DNA of 64,000 nt from Harmothoe impar (Eukaryota; Annelida; Polychaeta; Phyllodocida; Polynoidae), in the NCBI GenBank assembly GCA_947462335.1, contig OX381707.1:13793418-13857417 (forward strand), read 5' to 3'. The translations under genes and the position numbers were made by a program. Below are positions 44,382-54,229 of the stretch, in pieces; position 1 is the stretch's first letter, and each line of letters begins with the position of its first letter. Below the pieces are notes generated by a model. It had not been told where the DNA came from, made no database searches, and saw only the letters and a program-made list of their open reading frames with translations.

Positions 44382-45968
44382 TCATTCCGAATCTATGCCG
44401 AGATATTTCAGAATGATCTCTGTTTTGTCATCCAACTCTTTGAGCGCTCTGGCGGACAGCGTCACCCCCTGCTGTGTGGGTTTTTTGTCAGGACCTTCGT
44501 ACTTGCGCACGTGGACGAGGTTCTTACCGCTGTAGTAGCTCACAGCTGCGTACACTTCGCCCGCCTCATCCAGCACTGCGAACCAGGGGGTGTGATTAGG
44601 TTTTCCTTGCGCGGCCGCTGTGTCGCGTATGCGCACCACTGCGCGGATATCGGCGATGCGTGCTATGAGCTCGCGCAGCGCGTCGGCCGTGAAGTGCACT
44701 CGCTTGCTTCTGGTCAGAGACGCCTCTTTCACCTGGCCGTCTTTTGTGTAGCGCGGCCTCCTAGACAGTCTAGCCACGTCCTCCCAGATCTCCAGCGTCA
44801 AAGCTCCGTCTAAGCAGAACTCTAACCCGAGTGTTTTCTCTGCTTCTTCTCGTCCATCTCCTTCTTTTTCTTGTATTTTTCTCTTCTTAGTGGGCCTTGT
44901 TGTTCTGGAACTCACCTTAGAACGTTTCACACCCGCAGGATGAGTAACACCATCAGCGTGAGCTGAATCAGCAGCAGAACCGATAGCAGGAGCAGCGTCA
45001 GCGCTGGTGGTATCGGAGGTCTCGTTGTTGGAACAGCGCAGCCACACGCCGTCCGTGCTGTGTGTAGCGGTAGAAGATGAAGCGCCGCCGCCGCCCTCGT
45101 AAGGTGGCGGTGAGGGCAGTCGCCACGGACCGGACGGGGGGGCGCTAGCAGTGGAGGAAGTGAGGTCGAAAGGTCGAAGAGGGAAGCCGAAAAACGTACC
45201 GCTCACCCCTTGCCCTTCGGGTTCTTCGTACGCCTCGTCGTCAGCGTCGTTCTCTGTCTCACCCTGTTGCTGCTCCTCCTCCTCCTCTTCTTCTCGGTTC
45301 AGGGGCTGAGTGTCCGAATAGCTGTAACTCTCAGCGCGAGCGGCGTCGAGGGCGTCCGTCGATGTAGTGGTGGAGGAGAGGGGCTGTGCAACGTGCGGCA
45401 GGTCATCAAAGTCATCAACAGTAGTGGGGAGGTAAAAACCCGGTTGCCAGTACTGCGCTGTGCCAGGAGCGTTGTCGTCAGTAGTAGTAGCAGTAGCAGC
45501 AAGTGCAGCAGAAGCAGCCGCAGCAGGCGCAGCCGCAGCAGACGCAACAGTAGCAGGCGCAGCAGCAGCCTCAGCAGGCGCAGCCGTAGCAAGCGCAGCA
45601 GTAGCAGGCGCAGCAGCAGCAGCAGCAGCAGCAGCAGCGGCAGGCGGGACGGCGGTAGCAGCGGCAGCGCGCTTAGCAGCAACGTGTACCGTCGCGAGTG
45701 TAACAACGTCGCTAGCACGACGACTGCTACCAGTAGTACTACTAGTACTACTACCACTACTACTACTACTGCTACTACTAGTGCTACTGCTACTACTACT
45801 ACTACTACTACTGCCGCGAGCGCTCGCTACAGCAGGAGGGTGATAAGACCAACCGGCTGCGGCGGTAGTCTCATGTTCAGTAGCAAGAGCAGGCACTGAC
45901 GCTAAACGAACGCTGTTCCGCGTAGTCTTCTTGTTCTTGAACGCCGCTAGCTGTTGTCTTTTGCTCAT
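44382..45968 (-). CDS. Low-complexity protein with two C-terminal PC4-like ssDNA-binding domains
   Basis: 528 residues from the ATG at 45,968 (MSKRQQLAAFKNKKT); a longer frame begins only at TTG. The first 350 residues are disordered: a Ser/Thr run (about 55-90), an Ala-rich block (110-170), an acidic E/Q run (about 230) and Pro/Ser segments. A basic nuclear-signal-like stretch (TRPTKKRKIQEKEG) precedes two related domains: about 380-447 (LSRRPRYTKDGQVK ... SKRVHFTADALRELIARI) and 461-525 (WFAVLDEAGEVYAAVSYYSG, KNLVHVRKYEG, GVTLSARALKELDD). The strand order, the IRKY/VRKY phrase and the closing helix match the PC4/SUB1 ssDNA-binding fold. Likely role: coating displaced single strands during polymerase-B replication, or transcription. 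A TATATAAG lies about 60 bp upstream. The PC4 call is by eye and should be tested by profile search. Confidence 0.75.
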   Translation of the reverse strand: MSKRQQLAAFKNKKTTRNSVRLASVPALATEHETTAAAGWSYHPPAVASARGSSSSSSSSSSTSSSSSSSSGSSTSSTTGSSRRASDVVTLATVHVAAKRAAAATAVPPAAAAAAAAAAAPATAALATAAPAEAAAAPATVASAAAAPAAAASAALAATATTTDDNAPGTAQYWQPGFYLPTTVDDFDDLPHVAQPLSSTTTSTDALDAARAESYSYSDTQPLNREEEEEEEQQQGETENDADDEAYEEPEGQGVSGTFFGFPLRPFDLTSSTASAPPSGPWRLPSPPPYEGGGGASSSTATHSTDGVWLRCSNNETSDTTSADAAPAIGSAADSAHADGVTHPAGVKRSKVSSRTTRPTKKRKIQEKEGDGREEAEKTLGLEFCLDGALTLEIWEDVARLSRRPRYTKDGQVKEASLTRSKRVHFTADALRELIARIADIRAVVRIRDTAAAQGKPNHTPWFAVLDEAGEVYAAVSYYSGKNLVHVRKYEGPDKKPTQQGVTLSARALKELDDKTEIILKYLGIDSE

Positions 45969-46028
45969 GGTGGTGACTGTAGAGAGCAGCAAAAAAGAAT
46001 GAGTGAGTGAATGGAGGTTTCCAAGCCC

Positions 46029-46036
46029 CTTATATA
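46029..46036 (-). promoter_or_regulatory. TATA box for the PC4-domain gene
   Basis: TATATAAG on the minus strand in a GC-rich context (GGCGTATATAAGGGGC), 61 bp before the ATG; transcription would start near 46,000, giving a short leader. Confidence 0.6.
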
Positions 46037-46044
46037 CGCCTTCT

Positions 46045-46435
46045 CGCTTCTAGAGCTAAGCTACTTACCGACCCTGTTCAGCTGCCGCGGGCTGGCCGGC
46101 GGCCATTCACAAAGAGAAACAAAAAGACATAAGGCATGACGTTTTCAGCTGGATCCCTTTCCCCCCCCCTCTTTTGAGAGATCGACTGTGATGATGAGCT
46201 AAGCCGCTTACCACCCTGTTCAGCAATTCAACGCGCATTAGCTGTATAAAGGGTTAAGCGGTTGCTGCCTGCCGTCGACTGACCGGCGGCGGCCATTCAC
46301 AAAGACATAAGGTATGACGTTTTCAGCTGGATCCCTTTTTGAGGGATCCACTGTGGTGAGCTAAGCCGCTTACCACCCTGTTCAGCCATTCAGCGCGCGT
46401 TAGCTGTATAAAGGATTAACGGTAACGGTGATGAG
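46045..46435. repeat. Intergenic repeated blocks between the divergent genes
   Basis: GAGCTAAGCCGCTTACCACC followed by CTGTTCAGC occurs three times (about 46,052 diverged, 46,197, 46,359). GGCCATTCACAAAGACATAA with GTATGACGTTTTCAGCTGG and ATCCCTTT occurs twice (about 46,100 and 46,291), and GTTAGCTGTATAAAGG-type sequence twice (46,238 and 46,398). The repeats lie between leftward and rightward transcription units and may be a shared control region or origin. Confidence 0.75.
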
Positions 46436-46926
46436 CTTACAGTGTGTATACAAAAAAAAACTACAGGAGGCGTGTGGCGTGAAGCAGGACCCCCCTAAGA
46501 CGAACGTGTCTGTCTGTGAGTAGAGGCGTGTGCATGTGGTGAGCGACTTAAGTGTAAGACAAAAATCGCCACCTCCTGCCGTGGTGAGTAGACCGGGCCG
46601 GCCAGGCGGGCGGGCGGCCGGCTAGTTCAATAGGGAGGGGTGACAGCTGCCTAAGGCTGTGCATGAAAAAAAATCCGATTTTCACCTGACCTCTGACGTT
46701 TGTTACAATGAATGTCAGAGGGAGGGAGACGTCCTCGGGTAGGGGGTAGGAGGTATTAAGGCTATGAGTGAGGAAAAAACACCGTTTTCAGCTGGTCTCC
46801 ACGGATAGCGATGCCACACCCCCTCGTCATCTAAGCTCTTAAGGAGCGGAGCGGCTGAAAAAGCGTCATGCGGACAGGGTGCTAGACAGCTGGAGCGCTG
46901 TTGGAAATGGGATTAAACTCCCTCTG

Positions 46927-46934
46927 TATAAAAA
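46927..46934 (+). promoter_or_regulatory. TATA box for the death-domain gene
   Basis: TATAAAAA (context CTCTGTATAAAAAGCTC) about 146 bp before the ATG at 47,073; transcription would start near 46,960, and the leader contains the CCACCGCC trinucleotide repeat at 46,990-47,060. Confidence 0.5.
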
Positions 46935-47072
46935 GCTCTCATTTCTGTTGGAAAAAAAACATATCACCTCTGACCCCAGTAACGGCTACTACCACCACCA
47001 CCGCCACCACCACCACCGCCGCCACCGCCGCCGCCGCCGCCGCCGCTGCCGCCGCCGCCAAGACGAGACGAG

Positions 47073-47822
47073 ATGGCTCAAGCTATTCCACTTTCAAGCT
47101 CGCCTTCACCGCCCGGTGCGCCTGAAAAAAAGTTAATGCGGCTTGACGACGTGAGACGCGGCGCGAGGCAGCAGACCGATGATGGGGAGACCCGACAGGT
47201 AGGACAGCGGCGGTTAGCCTATAGCGACGCCTTGCTTCGTCAACTAGGTAAAGAGTTGAGCGGCTGTTGGAGAGAGTTGGGCAGTAGCTTAAAAGTCAGC
47301 GCCGCCCGTATGGATGCTCTAGTAGAGCGCAGTGTCAAGACACCGGAGGAGCTGTGTACGGCGATGTTCCGAGTGTGGTGGGGTGAAACCCCGCATCGTC
47401 ATAGATGGGGCGAGCTCGGTCGCGTCTTCACCCGCATAAGACGCATGGAACTGTTGGCTCAGTGGATGGCCCTTCTCCACAGACAGGGGTTGGATTTCGA
47501 AAACCCCGACTCGCGCGCGATGCATAAGCACTTGGGCACCCTCGGCAGACGTCTGGGTAGCAGGTGGAAAGAGGTGGGGGACCATTTAAAATTGTCGCCT
47601 GAGAGGTTAGATAAGATCGCTGAAGAATGCGAATACGGAGGAAGTCCCGCTGAGTGGGCCTTCCGAGTGTTGAAAATGTGGCAAGATGAAGCTGACGGCG
47701 CCGGCGGTACGCCTTTTGAACTCCTTCGAGTGTTGACTGAGGACATGGGAAAGTTTGGCCTCGGCATCGCGATATTACTTGACTTTATCAAGCAAGAAAC
47801 AACGAGAACGACGGACATGTGA
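47073..47822 (+). CDS. Tandem death-domain protein
   Basis: 249 residues, ATG in good context (GAGATGG). After a 45-residue polar leader come two similar helical domains. DD1 is about 52-134 (LGKELSGCWRELGSSLKVSA, ARMDALVERS, MFRVWWGE, then a W-containing helix and LLAQWM). DD2 is about 152-238 (LGTLGRRLGSRWKEVGDHLK, LSPERLDKIAEE, FRVLKMWQDE, LLRVLTEDMGK). The LG..W.xLG..L.LS...ld.i pattern, with a later MLxxW-like helix, is the death-domain signature of FADD/MyD88/ankyrin-type proteins. No enzyme domain, signal peptide or membrane segment is present. Adaptors of this kind relay apoptosis and Toll signals, so a mobile replicon carrying two bare death domains may use them to block or redirect host signalling (inference). 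The frame is intact, and it is the only rightward gene of the element. Confidence 0.85.
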   Translation: MAQAIPLSSSPSPPGAPEKKLMRLDDVRRGARQQTDDGETRQVGQRRLAYSDALLRQLGKELSGCWRELGSSLKVSAARMDALVERSVKTPEELCTAMFRVWWGETPHRHRWGELGRVFTRIRRMELLAQWMALLHRQGLDFENPDSRAMHKHLGTLGRRLGSRWKEVGDHLKLSPERLDKIAEECEYGGSPAEWAFRVLKMWQDEADGAGGTPFELLRVLTEDMGKFGLGIAILLDFIKQETTRTTDM

Positions 47823-48440
47823 ATTGTTGTGTTTTATTTTCATACGTCTTCTTTATTAGTAAGTAAAAAAAAAAAATATCATAACAATTAAGACGCGCGA
47901 TCTCTTAAAGTGTCACTTCCTCCAGTCGCAGCTGATCGCCTCATCGCAGCACGTGATAAACAAAAAAAAAACGAAGAGACACGCTTCTTCCTCTCGAGAG
48001 GAAGAAGCGTGTCTCTCGATTGAAATCTTTTTCTTTTCTTTTTTTCTTAAAAGAGACAAACGCCCCTTAGAGTGCTCCCCCACCCCCCTAGAGTGCCCCC
48101 CTCCCCCCTCCCCCCCTCCCCCCCACCACCCGCCCCATGCATCCTAAAAGCGCCCCCCTCCCCATGCATCTTAAAGAAGCCCCCCTCCCCCCCTCCCCTC
48201 CCCTCCCCCCCTTATACACTCTAAAGAACGCTTCTACCTAGTTCAATAAGTCACTTCCAGTCGCTCGTAAAACAATAAAAAATGAAAAAAAATGAAAAAA
48301 AAACTTATATCGTAGTGTTTTTTATTAGTTTACCGAAAAAAAATAAGAGACTCGCCTCCTCCTCCAAAAAAAAAAGATATCACATTTTAAAGCCCGTGAC
48401 CCCTTAAAGACGCTCATCTCTTCATTAAGTCGCGTGACGT
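47823..48440. other. Non-coding right arm of the element
   Basis: Holds the likely 3' end of the death-domain transcript, a 40-bp palindrome, C-rich tracts with AGAGTGCCCCC-type units (48,065-48,215) and A-rich runs. No further gene, in particular no integrase, is visible. Confidence 0.7.
47976..48015. repeat. 40-bp perfect palindrome
   Basis: GAGACACGCTTCTTCCTCTC followed directly by its exact complement. It lies about 150 bp after the death-domain stop and just after an A-rich run, so it may act as a transcript-end hairpin or a cruciform. Confidence 0.9.
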
Positions 48441-48441
48441 C

Positions 48442-48472
<31 letters not shown>

Positions 48473-48896
48473 CTTCTTCTTCTTCTTCCGGTCACGTGAT
48501 CAATCAGGTCACTTCCGGTCACGTGATCCTCAATGAGGTCACTTCCGGTTGGCCATTAGGTCATGTGACGTCACTTCCGGTCCCCTAAGTAGGTCAGTAG
48601 GTTACCCAGAATGCACCATCCCCTAAGTAGGTCACTTCCGGTCACCCAATGGAGGCCTCTGATTGGCTTCAGGGTTACCCAGAATGCACCGCTAATCCCC
48701 TAAGTAGGTCACTTCCGGTCACGTGACCAAATGGAGGCCTCTGATTGGCTAACTAGGTCACGTGACGTCACCACTAATCCCCTAAGTAGGTCACTTCCGG
48801 TCACGTGACCAAATGGAGGCCTCTGATTGGCTGCATGTCGATTGAGTAATAAACAGTACTTAACTATAGTCCCGTTCCGATACATACTATACTACT
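48441..48896 (-). repeat. Right terminal inverted repeat of the 9.5-kb element
   Basis: Inverse of 39,382-39,839, with a longer CTT run (48,441-48,488) at its inner edge. Same reiterated CACGTGACCGGAAGTGAC blocks. Confidence 0.9.
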
Positions 48897-48902
48897 CATA
48901 AC

Positions 48903-49259
48903 TAGCCCTTAGTTTATTTCTATTTACTTTCAACTTCTTTTATTCAATGGACAAAAACTAGAAATATTCCTGGGACCATATGTTCAAAAGGGATTCTCTA
49001 GAGAGAGAACATTAAAACCTATACTCTGAGAGAGTTATATAGATATTTAGCTACTTTTCAATACTATTCTATGTACATATGTAGCAAAACGCTATATACT
49101 CCTATTATATGAAACATTGACTTAAGGCTTGAACATCTCAGAAAACAGCTTGGGACCCTCCTATTTTCTCAGCTTTGTTGAAAAGTGTATACTATTATGG
49201 TCTTATGGCAAAAACCTGATTAAGATCTACCTACTTTTACACCACGGGATTGACCCACC
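48903..49259. repeat. Right part of the TTAA MITE hit by the Polinton-like element
   Basis: Continues the MITE after the second CATAAC with TAGCCCTTAGTTTATTTC, matching the inverse of the 21,566-22,172 copy, and ends TTGACCCACC; the outer TTAA has decayed to TTAG. Confidence 0.85.
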
Positions 49260-49458
49260 TTAGATATTTCTAGGATATCCAGCACGATTATTCATATGAT
49301 TTCATTCCACTATGTACATTATGAAGCATGAATAAAAACATGAATACCAATAGAATTTTCTTATTTTCTATGATTACATCAGGTGAGGGATATCACTTTA
49401 ACCCACTATAGACCGCATGTAGTTTTAACGCGCTATTTCTTTGAGGCCAACACCCACA

Positions 49459-49793
49459 CAGTGGCGTAGGAAAAGGGGGGGCAAGGGGGGCCCGGGCCCC
49501 CCGATCACTGAGGAGGGGGGGCCTTTTTATGTTTAGGCCCCCCAAAAGTTTGTAAAGACCTGTGATATAATACACACAATTTTTAAACCTTCCCTTTCCA
49601 GCATAGGAAAAAGTGGGGACAGAGGGGGGTGGGACCCCAAATCAGAACTAGAGGGTGCTCAAATAGTTCTTTTCCATACAATCTAATATAAGTGTGTATA
49701 TGATACATCATGCATAAAAATCTATACTTAAAGTTGCTTGGAGTGGGCCCCCCCTGGGCCCCTGCAATGAAGATTTGCTTCCTACGCCTCTGC
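49459..49793. repeat. GGCGTAGGAA repeat, sister nested at about 6760-7095
   Basis: Begins CAGTGGCGTAGGAAAAGG and ends with inverse-like CTTCCTACGCCTCTG. Between are long G/C runs and AAAGTGGGGACAGAGGGG-type sequence that recurs near 6905-6930. Confidence 0.65.
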
Positions 49794-49799
49794 CACAAG

Positions 49800-52700
49800 G
49801 CGATCTATGACAAACTCATTGGCAAACTCCTTGTGAACAGGTCCTGGCAACTCCGGCTTCTTCGTACATGGCTACATCCGAGGCCGTCCTCATCCCGGAG
49901 GACGCCCAGGGTGTGAGGTATGGCAGCGTCCTCATGTATGGCTGTCACCCAATAGTTATCTGATAAAACTTGGAATTTTACCAAGTTATTGTCCTTTCTA
50001 ATACTTGAAAATACATCAGTGGAAAGTAAAGGATGTACCATATATACTCCTGTATTTTTTAAGCGATTAAATTGCATTAAAAATGAACAAAATGGCTTTA
50101 TTTGGCTAGATAAAGCGAAAATTCTCAAAATGTAAAACTATAACTCAATTATGATTTTTTTGGCAAGTTTTGGAAAAAAAACACTAGTATGAAATAATAG
50201 ATACATATCCCCTCTAGGTGAATCCAGAAGCACTAAGGTTTCCTTGCGGGAGCAACTGAGGAATAATGATTTTAGTAATGTGACATCTAGACACAGACCA
50301 GCCCCTACCTGTGCCTTGGTTGACGGCATTTAGCCATGCAGTTCCCGGTAGGCTAGTCCCTTACTGCCCCCCGCACCCCCCCCCCCCCGCCCACATCCTG
50401 CATGCGTTTCTTCACAGCTTGGTCCCCCCCCCCCCACACGCGGCCGAGATGCGACACTTTCCGCTCACGTTATGCTTGGCTAGTCCCCTTGTGTGAGTGT
50501 TTGTGGGGGGGGGGGGGGGGTAGGTCAGCCGCCCCCGGGAATGAGGACGGACTTTAATTGAGGATGTACCATGTTACCGGTCGTTGCTTAGACCTGGTGA
50601 ATTGGAACTATTGCAAATTGGGAGCCTTGCTTTTACTTCATTCGCAAGGGTTTTTATATACCTATGCAAATTCCAAGTCCCACTGCAACAGGCAATATGG
50701 GACCACATGTCTGTGACTCTACCTGTAAGGATTAATTACTGTATTTGAGGGGAGTTACTCAATGATAATTTAGTTTACACAACATTTAGTGCAACAGGGA
50801 TGTACATAATATATCATTTAGGATGATGCACTATGCAGAGCTAATTAAATTGTGGGCAGACTATATCTAATATTCTTGAAAAAGGTTTGGAAAATGTTTT
50901 CTCTTGCATCATTGGAAATGGAGAGTGAGTGACCTCCCTGACATTTCAGATCATCTATATACAATGTTTGCAAAATGAAATCGCATCGAAATGGTTACAT
51001 CTATTGCGAATTGAGAGCAGGCCCCCAATTCACAACACATCCCCTATTCGCAGAGAGTTTCCAGCATAGATCGCCCTGTAGGATTCCCAAATAGACTTTA
51101 TCCTTTAATTCTATATGTAAAGACCTGTATAGACCTCAGCATTTAGTAGTCTTGCTAATCGTTACACTACTAGTAGTTCATGTTTGTGATATAAATGGAC
51201 ATAGTATGGCAGAGCGTTTTCCCACTTTAACACATGTCATTGGCAATTTAATGGCTTTTGAGACAATAACAGTGATTTTGATTTATCTAAGTGAGCAATG
51301 ACTATTTAGCGCCATACAGTTTGCCAATAAAAGGTACAAAAACCTGACCTTGGGTGCCATAGCATTGGTCACTATACTGAGGGATAACCTTCAGCCAACC
51401 TTAATGAACTTTAATGGTATCACAGATTACAAAAAAATCTAGGGGTGGGGACATAACACCTCCACACCATACACATATGCTTGTAAATTCGGCTTACAGC
51501 TATTGATGTGCTTGGATCCAACTGACAGGTTAAAGAGAAAACGTGATCCGTGCATCAGTTGATCATTATGAGGCTTGGATCAACGATCTACATGACGTTT
51601 ATATGCGTCGTAAAGTGGGTTGAGATCCCAACTATAAACATGGAGCCTGGGTTTGATGGTGCTAGATCGGTGATTACCTCTCCTCATATCACACCTCCAC
51701 ACGAGCCGTGCTGTACTAATGTAACACTCCATTCCACTCCATAGTATTCTAATAATATTATAAAATATGATATCAAGCAGATCGAGGATAAATACGTATG
51801 GATTATTTATCATCGCAACCTGGTCGTTAACTAGGGCATGGCTCGGCGACTTCCAAAAACCTTTCGAGGAGGCAGGATATCCGACCCAGACCTCCTTACA
51901 GGGTGAGTCAGTAGAGATTATTATCTTTAAAGTGACATGGTCCGATAATTGTCCATATTTTAAATCCTACTCAAATGTGTTTCAAATGCTAGTACAATAT
52001 CGTATTTGAAGGATGGTGCACACTGACGTGTCCTCTATGGGCGATTGTATACTAATAGTAATAGTGGGTGCAATGTGGTCAAGATATCATTTTTACAGTT
52101 TGTTTTTAATGAGTGGAATTATAGCATGCAGTCCAAAATCAGTAAATTGAGCCTAAATCTGATAATAAGTTAAATTCGATATGGTCTTACCTGGTATATT
52201 GGAACGCTCAACAATAGATAGCACCTACAGAAATCATTAACAAAGGCCTGCCCTCTGTGGTGGTCTTATCAGATCTCCGGAAGGTGATTGAAATACAAGT
52301 ACACAATACTAAGGCTATTAGAACAGTGTGGTATCCCGGGAATCACACCATGGTTATTCAAGAGTCATCTACATCCACAGGCAATCAACACTTTCAAACC
52401 ACATGTCAGAGCAGGTGTCAATTCCACCCAAGGATCAGTGTGGGGTCCCTCTTTTGTTGGCTAGTTTACATAAGTAGCATTGATACTTAGTTCAGATACC
52501 ACATCAAATTTACACCTGTAACATTTTTGCAAGACCAAAAATATAGAATTGTGCACCATGTACCCACAGAGGGTAAAGTGCCTATAAGTCGGCAACTTGA
52601 AGCTGTGTTCCACCTGTGAGGTATTTTGGGAACCATACTGTAGTATGTTGACCAGTATGGGTCTATAAAAAATGATCACAGTTTTTTTTGGAAGTCCTAG

Positions 52701-53930
52701 GCATTATAAAAAATGAAGTCAAATCTAACACAGCGGGACTTTATATTTAGTTTGAATGAAAAATGAATCAAACTTGTCAGCATCAGTACCATGATTCAAC
52801 CACTTTGGTACCTTGAGTCAACCACTTTGGCATATCATACTGGCCATGGACACCTGTAGTCATTAAGCAGAAAGCCCTAAGTTAGTGGGGGGGGGGGGGG
52901 TTGGCTCAAAATCACCCATTATTGGTTAAAAAGTACAGCAAAAAGTGGTGATACATGGTAGATTCATCATCTGCTAGATGAAGGAAGAATTACATTTTTT
53001 AAAGTTAAGTAATTGAAAGCTGAATCTCCCTTTATTCTGCCAGGGAAAATAGGGTAAATACCAATTCAACAGCTTTTTATGGCTGCAACTTGGCACTTAG
53101 AACAGGGCAAAGGGGTTGACTCAAGGTACATGGCCGACTCAAAGACATGTTACCCTACTGCCCATCACAACTAGCAACTGATTTGTCGTAGTGCTGCAGT
53201 TCCTGCACTCTCACCTGCATTCCCACCTCTTAAAAACATCTTTGATTAACACTGACACAGGAACAGTTCATGAAAACAAGTATCCATGTGGAGAGTTTGC
53301 AAAAATGCAAGTCACAGACATAATTCAGGGAAATCTCCCTCTCCATTACTCTTTCTGGTGAGACATAACCTTTTTTTCAATTCACCCAAACCCATGCACA
53401 AAGTGGGAATGCGTGGGGATGTCATTCAGGGCTGGAGAGTGCAGGGACTGGGTTCAGTGTTAACACAGCACAATTCCTACATCAGCATTTCCACTGATAA
53501 TGGCCTTAGATATTGCCAAGATTGTGATACAGCAGAAACAGACACAAATACATAGATTACATATCTTATAATCTATCTACATGTTGATAGTGGAGACCTC
53601 AACCTGACAGAGATTTAAATGATTTCATTACAGCCACTGCCATCCTGACCAGTATCTTATCCCATATGTTGTGCCTACAACCCAGACTATAAAATTGTAA
53701 ATGCTGTCGGTTGGCCAAGAGGCAGTCGCTGCCAAGAGCCCACTGATACTCGGTAAAGTGCAACTATGAAGATGGCTATCATGTCTAAAACACTATCAAA
53801 TCTAACATGGTGCTCAGGTTATTACTTATATCACTGCAGATGGGATATTGATAACATCTGTAATGATAGAGAGAAATTTATAAAGAAAATCAGCTAATTA
53901 ATAGGTTTGCCAAGGATAACTTTATAAAAA
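49800..53930. other. Intergenic DNA, no gene recognised
   Basis: Contains C runs at about 50,380 and 50,428, G runs at 50,504 and 52,888, and otherwise unique AT-rich sequence. I could not support any exon, RNA gene or element boundary. Confidence 0.4.
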
Positions 53931-54024
53931 TCCAAGATGGCTGCCATCCATCTCCTCAAAATGAACACCATTGCATTCCTTGACCTCAGAAATGTATATT
54001 TAGCATTTGGAATCATGATTCTAG

Positions 54025-54206
54025 AAGATGAGATAATCTCTGTCATGGCGTTTGAACGCAGTGAGCGCATATCTAAAATGCGAGCTGAGGTGAGCCGTGT
54101 ACGAGACAAGACTTTACAAGTGGAATTACATAAAAACCGATATGATGAAGAGGCAGAGGAGGCAGAGGATTACTCCCTTATGACCGCCATTTCTAATGTT
54201 AATTAA
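54025..54206 (+). CDS. Possible last exon, charged C-terminus
   Basis: After an acceptor-like CATGATTCTAG the frame reads DEIISVMAFERSERISKMRA, EVSRVRDKTLQVELHKN, then an E-rich stretch and TAISNVN before TAA. The coiled-coil-like charge pattern and coding-like third positions distinguish it from the flanks. An alternative start at the upstream ATG (53,937) is possible. Family unknown; no partner exon is identified. Confidence 0.35.
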
Positions 54207-54229
54207 CATTTAGAAATCGGCCCCTGGAA

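Larger units (their letters stand above)
39382..48896. mobile_element. 9,515-bp compact Polinton/Maverick-like element
   Basis: The element begins AGTAGTATAGTATGTATCGG and ends with the exact inverse; CATAAC flanks both sides (39,376-39,381; 48,897-48,902). Inverted ends of about 456 bp, 5'-AG termini and a 6-bp target duplication are the textbook Polinton traits. It encodes a protein-primed-type DNA polymerase B, a PC4-domain protein and a tandem death-domain protein. It lacks integrase, protease, packaging ATPase and capsid genes, so it is about half the usual 15-20 kb. The polymerase and PC4 genes run leftward and the death-domain gene rightward from a shared non-coding middle. All three frames are intact, the two ends are almost identical, and the coding part is CpG-rich compared with the flanks: signs of recent arrival. 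Lack of an integrase implies mobilisation by another Polinton or by a virus. Confidence 0.9.

Noticed and set aside
45210..45899. Plus-strand Ser/Arg- and Ala-rich frames opposite the PC4-domain gene
   Set aside because: They are mirror products of the triplet repeats in the N-terminal part of the real minus-strand gene.
39382..48896. Full-length Polinton or adintovirus
   Set aside because: No integrase, major or minor capsid, FtsK-type ATPase or adenain-type protease is found on either strand, although the ends fit.
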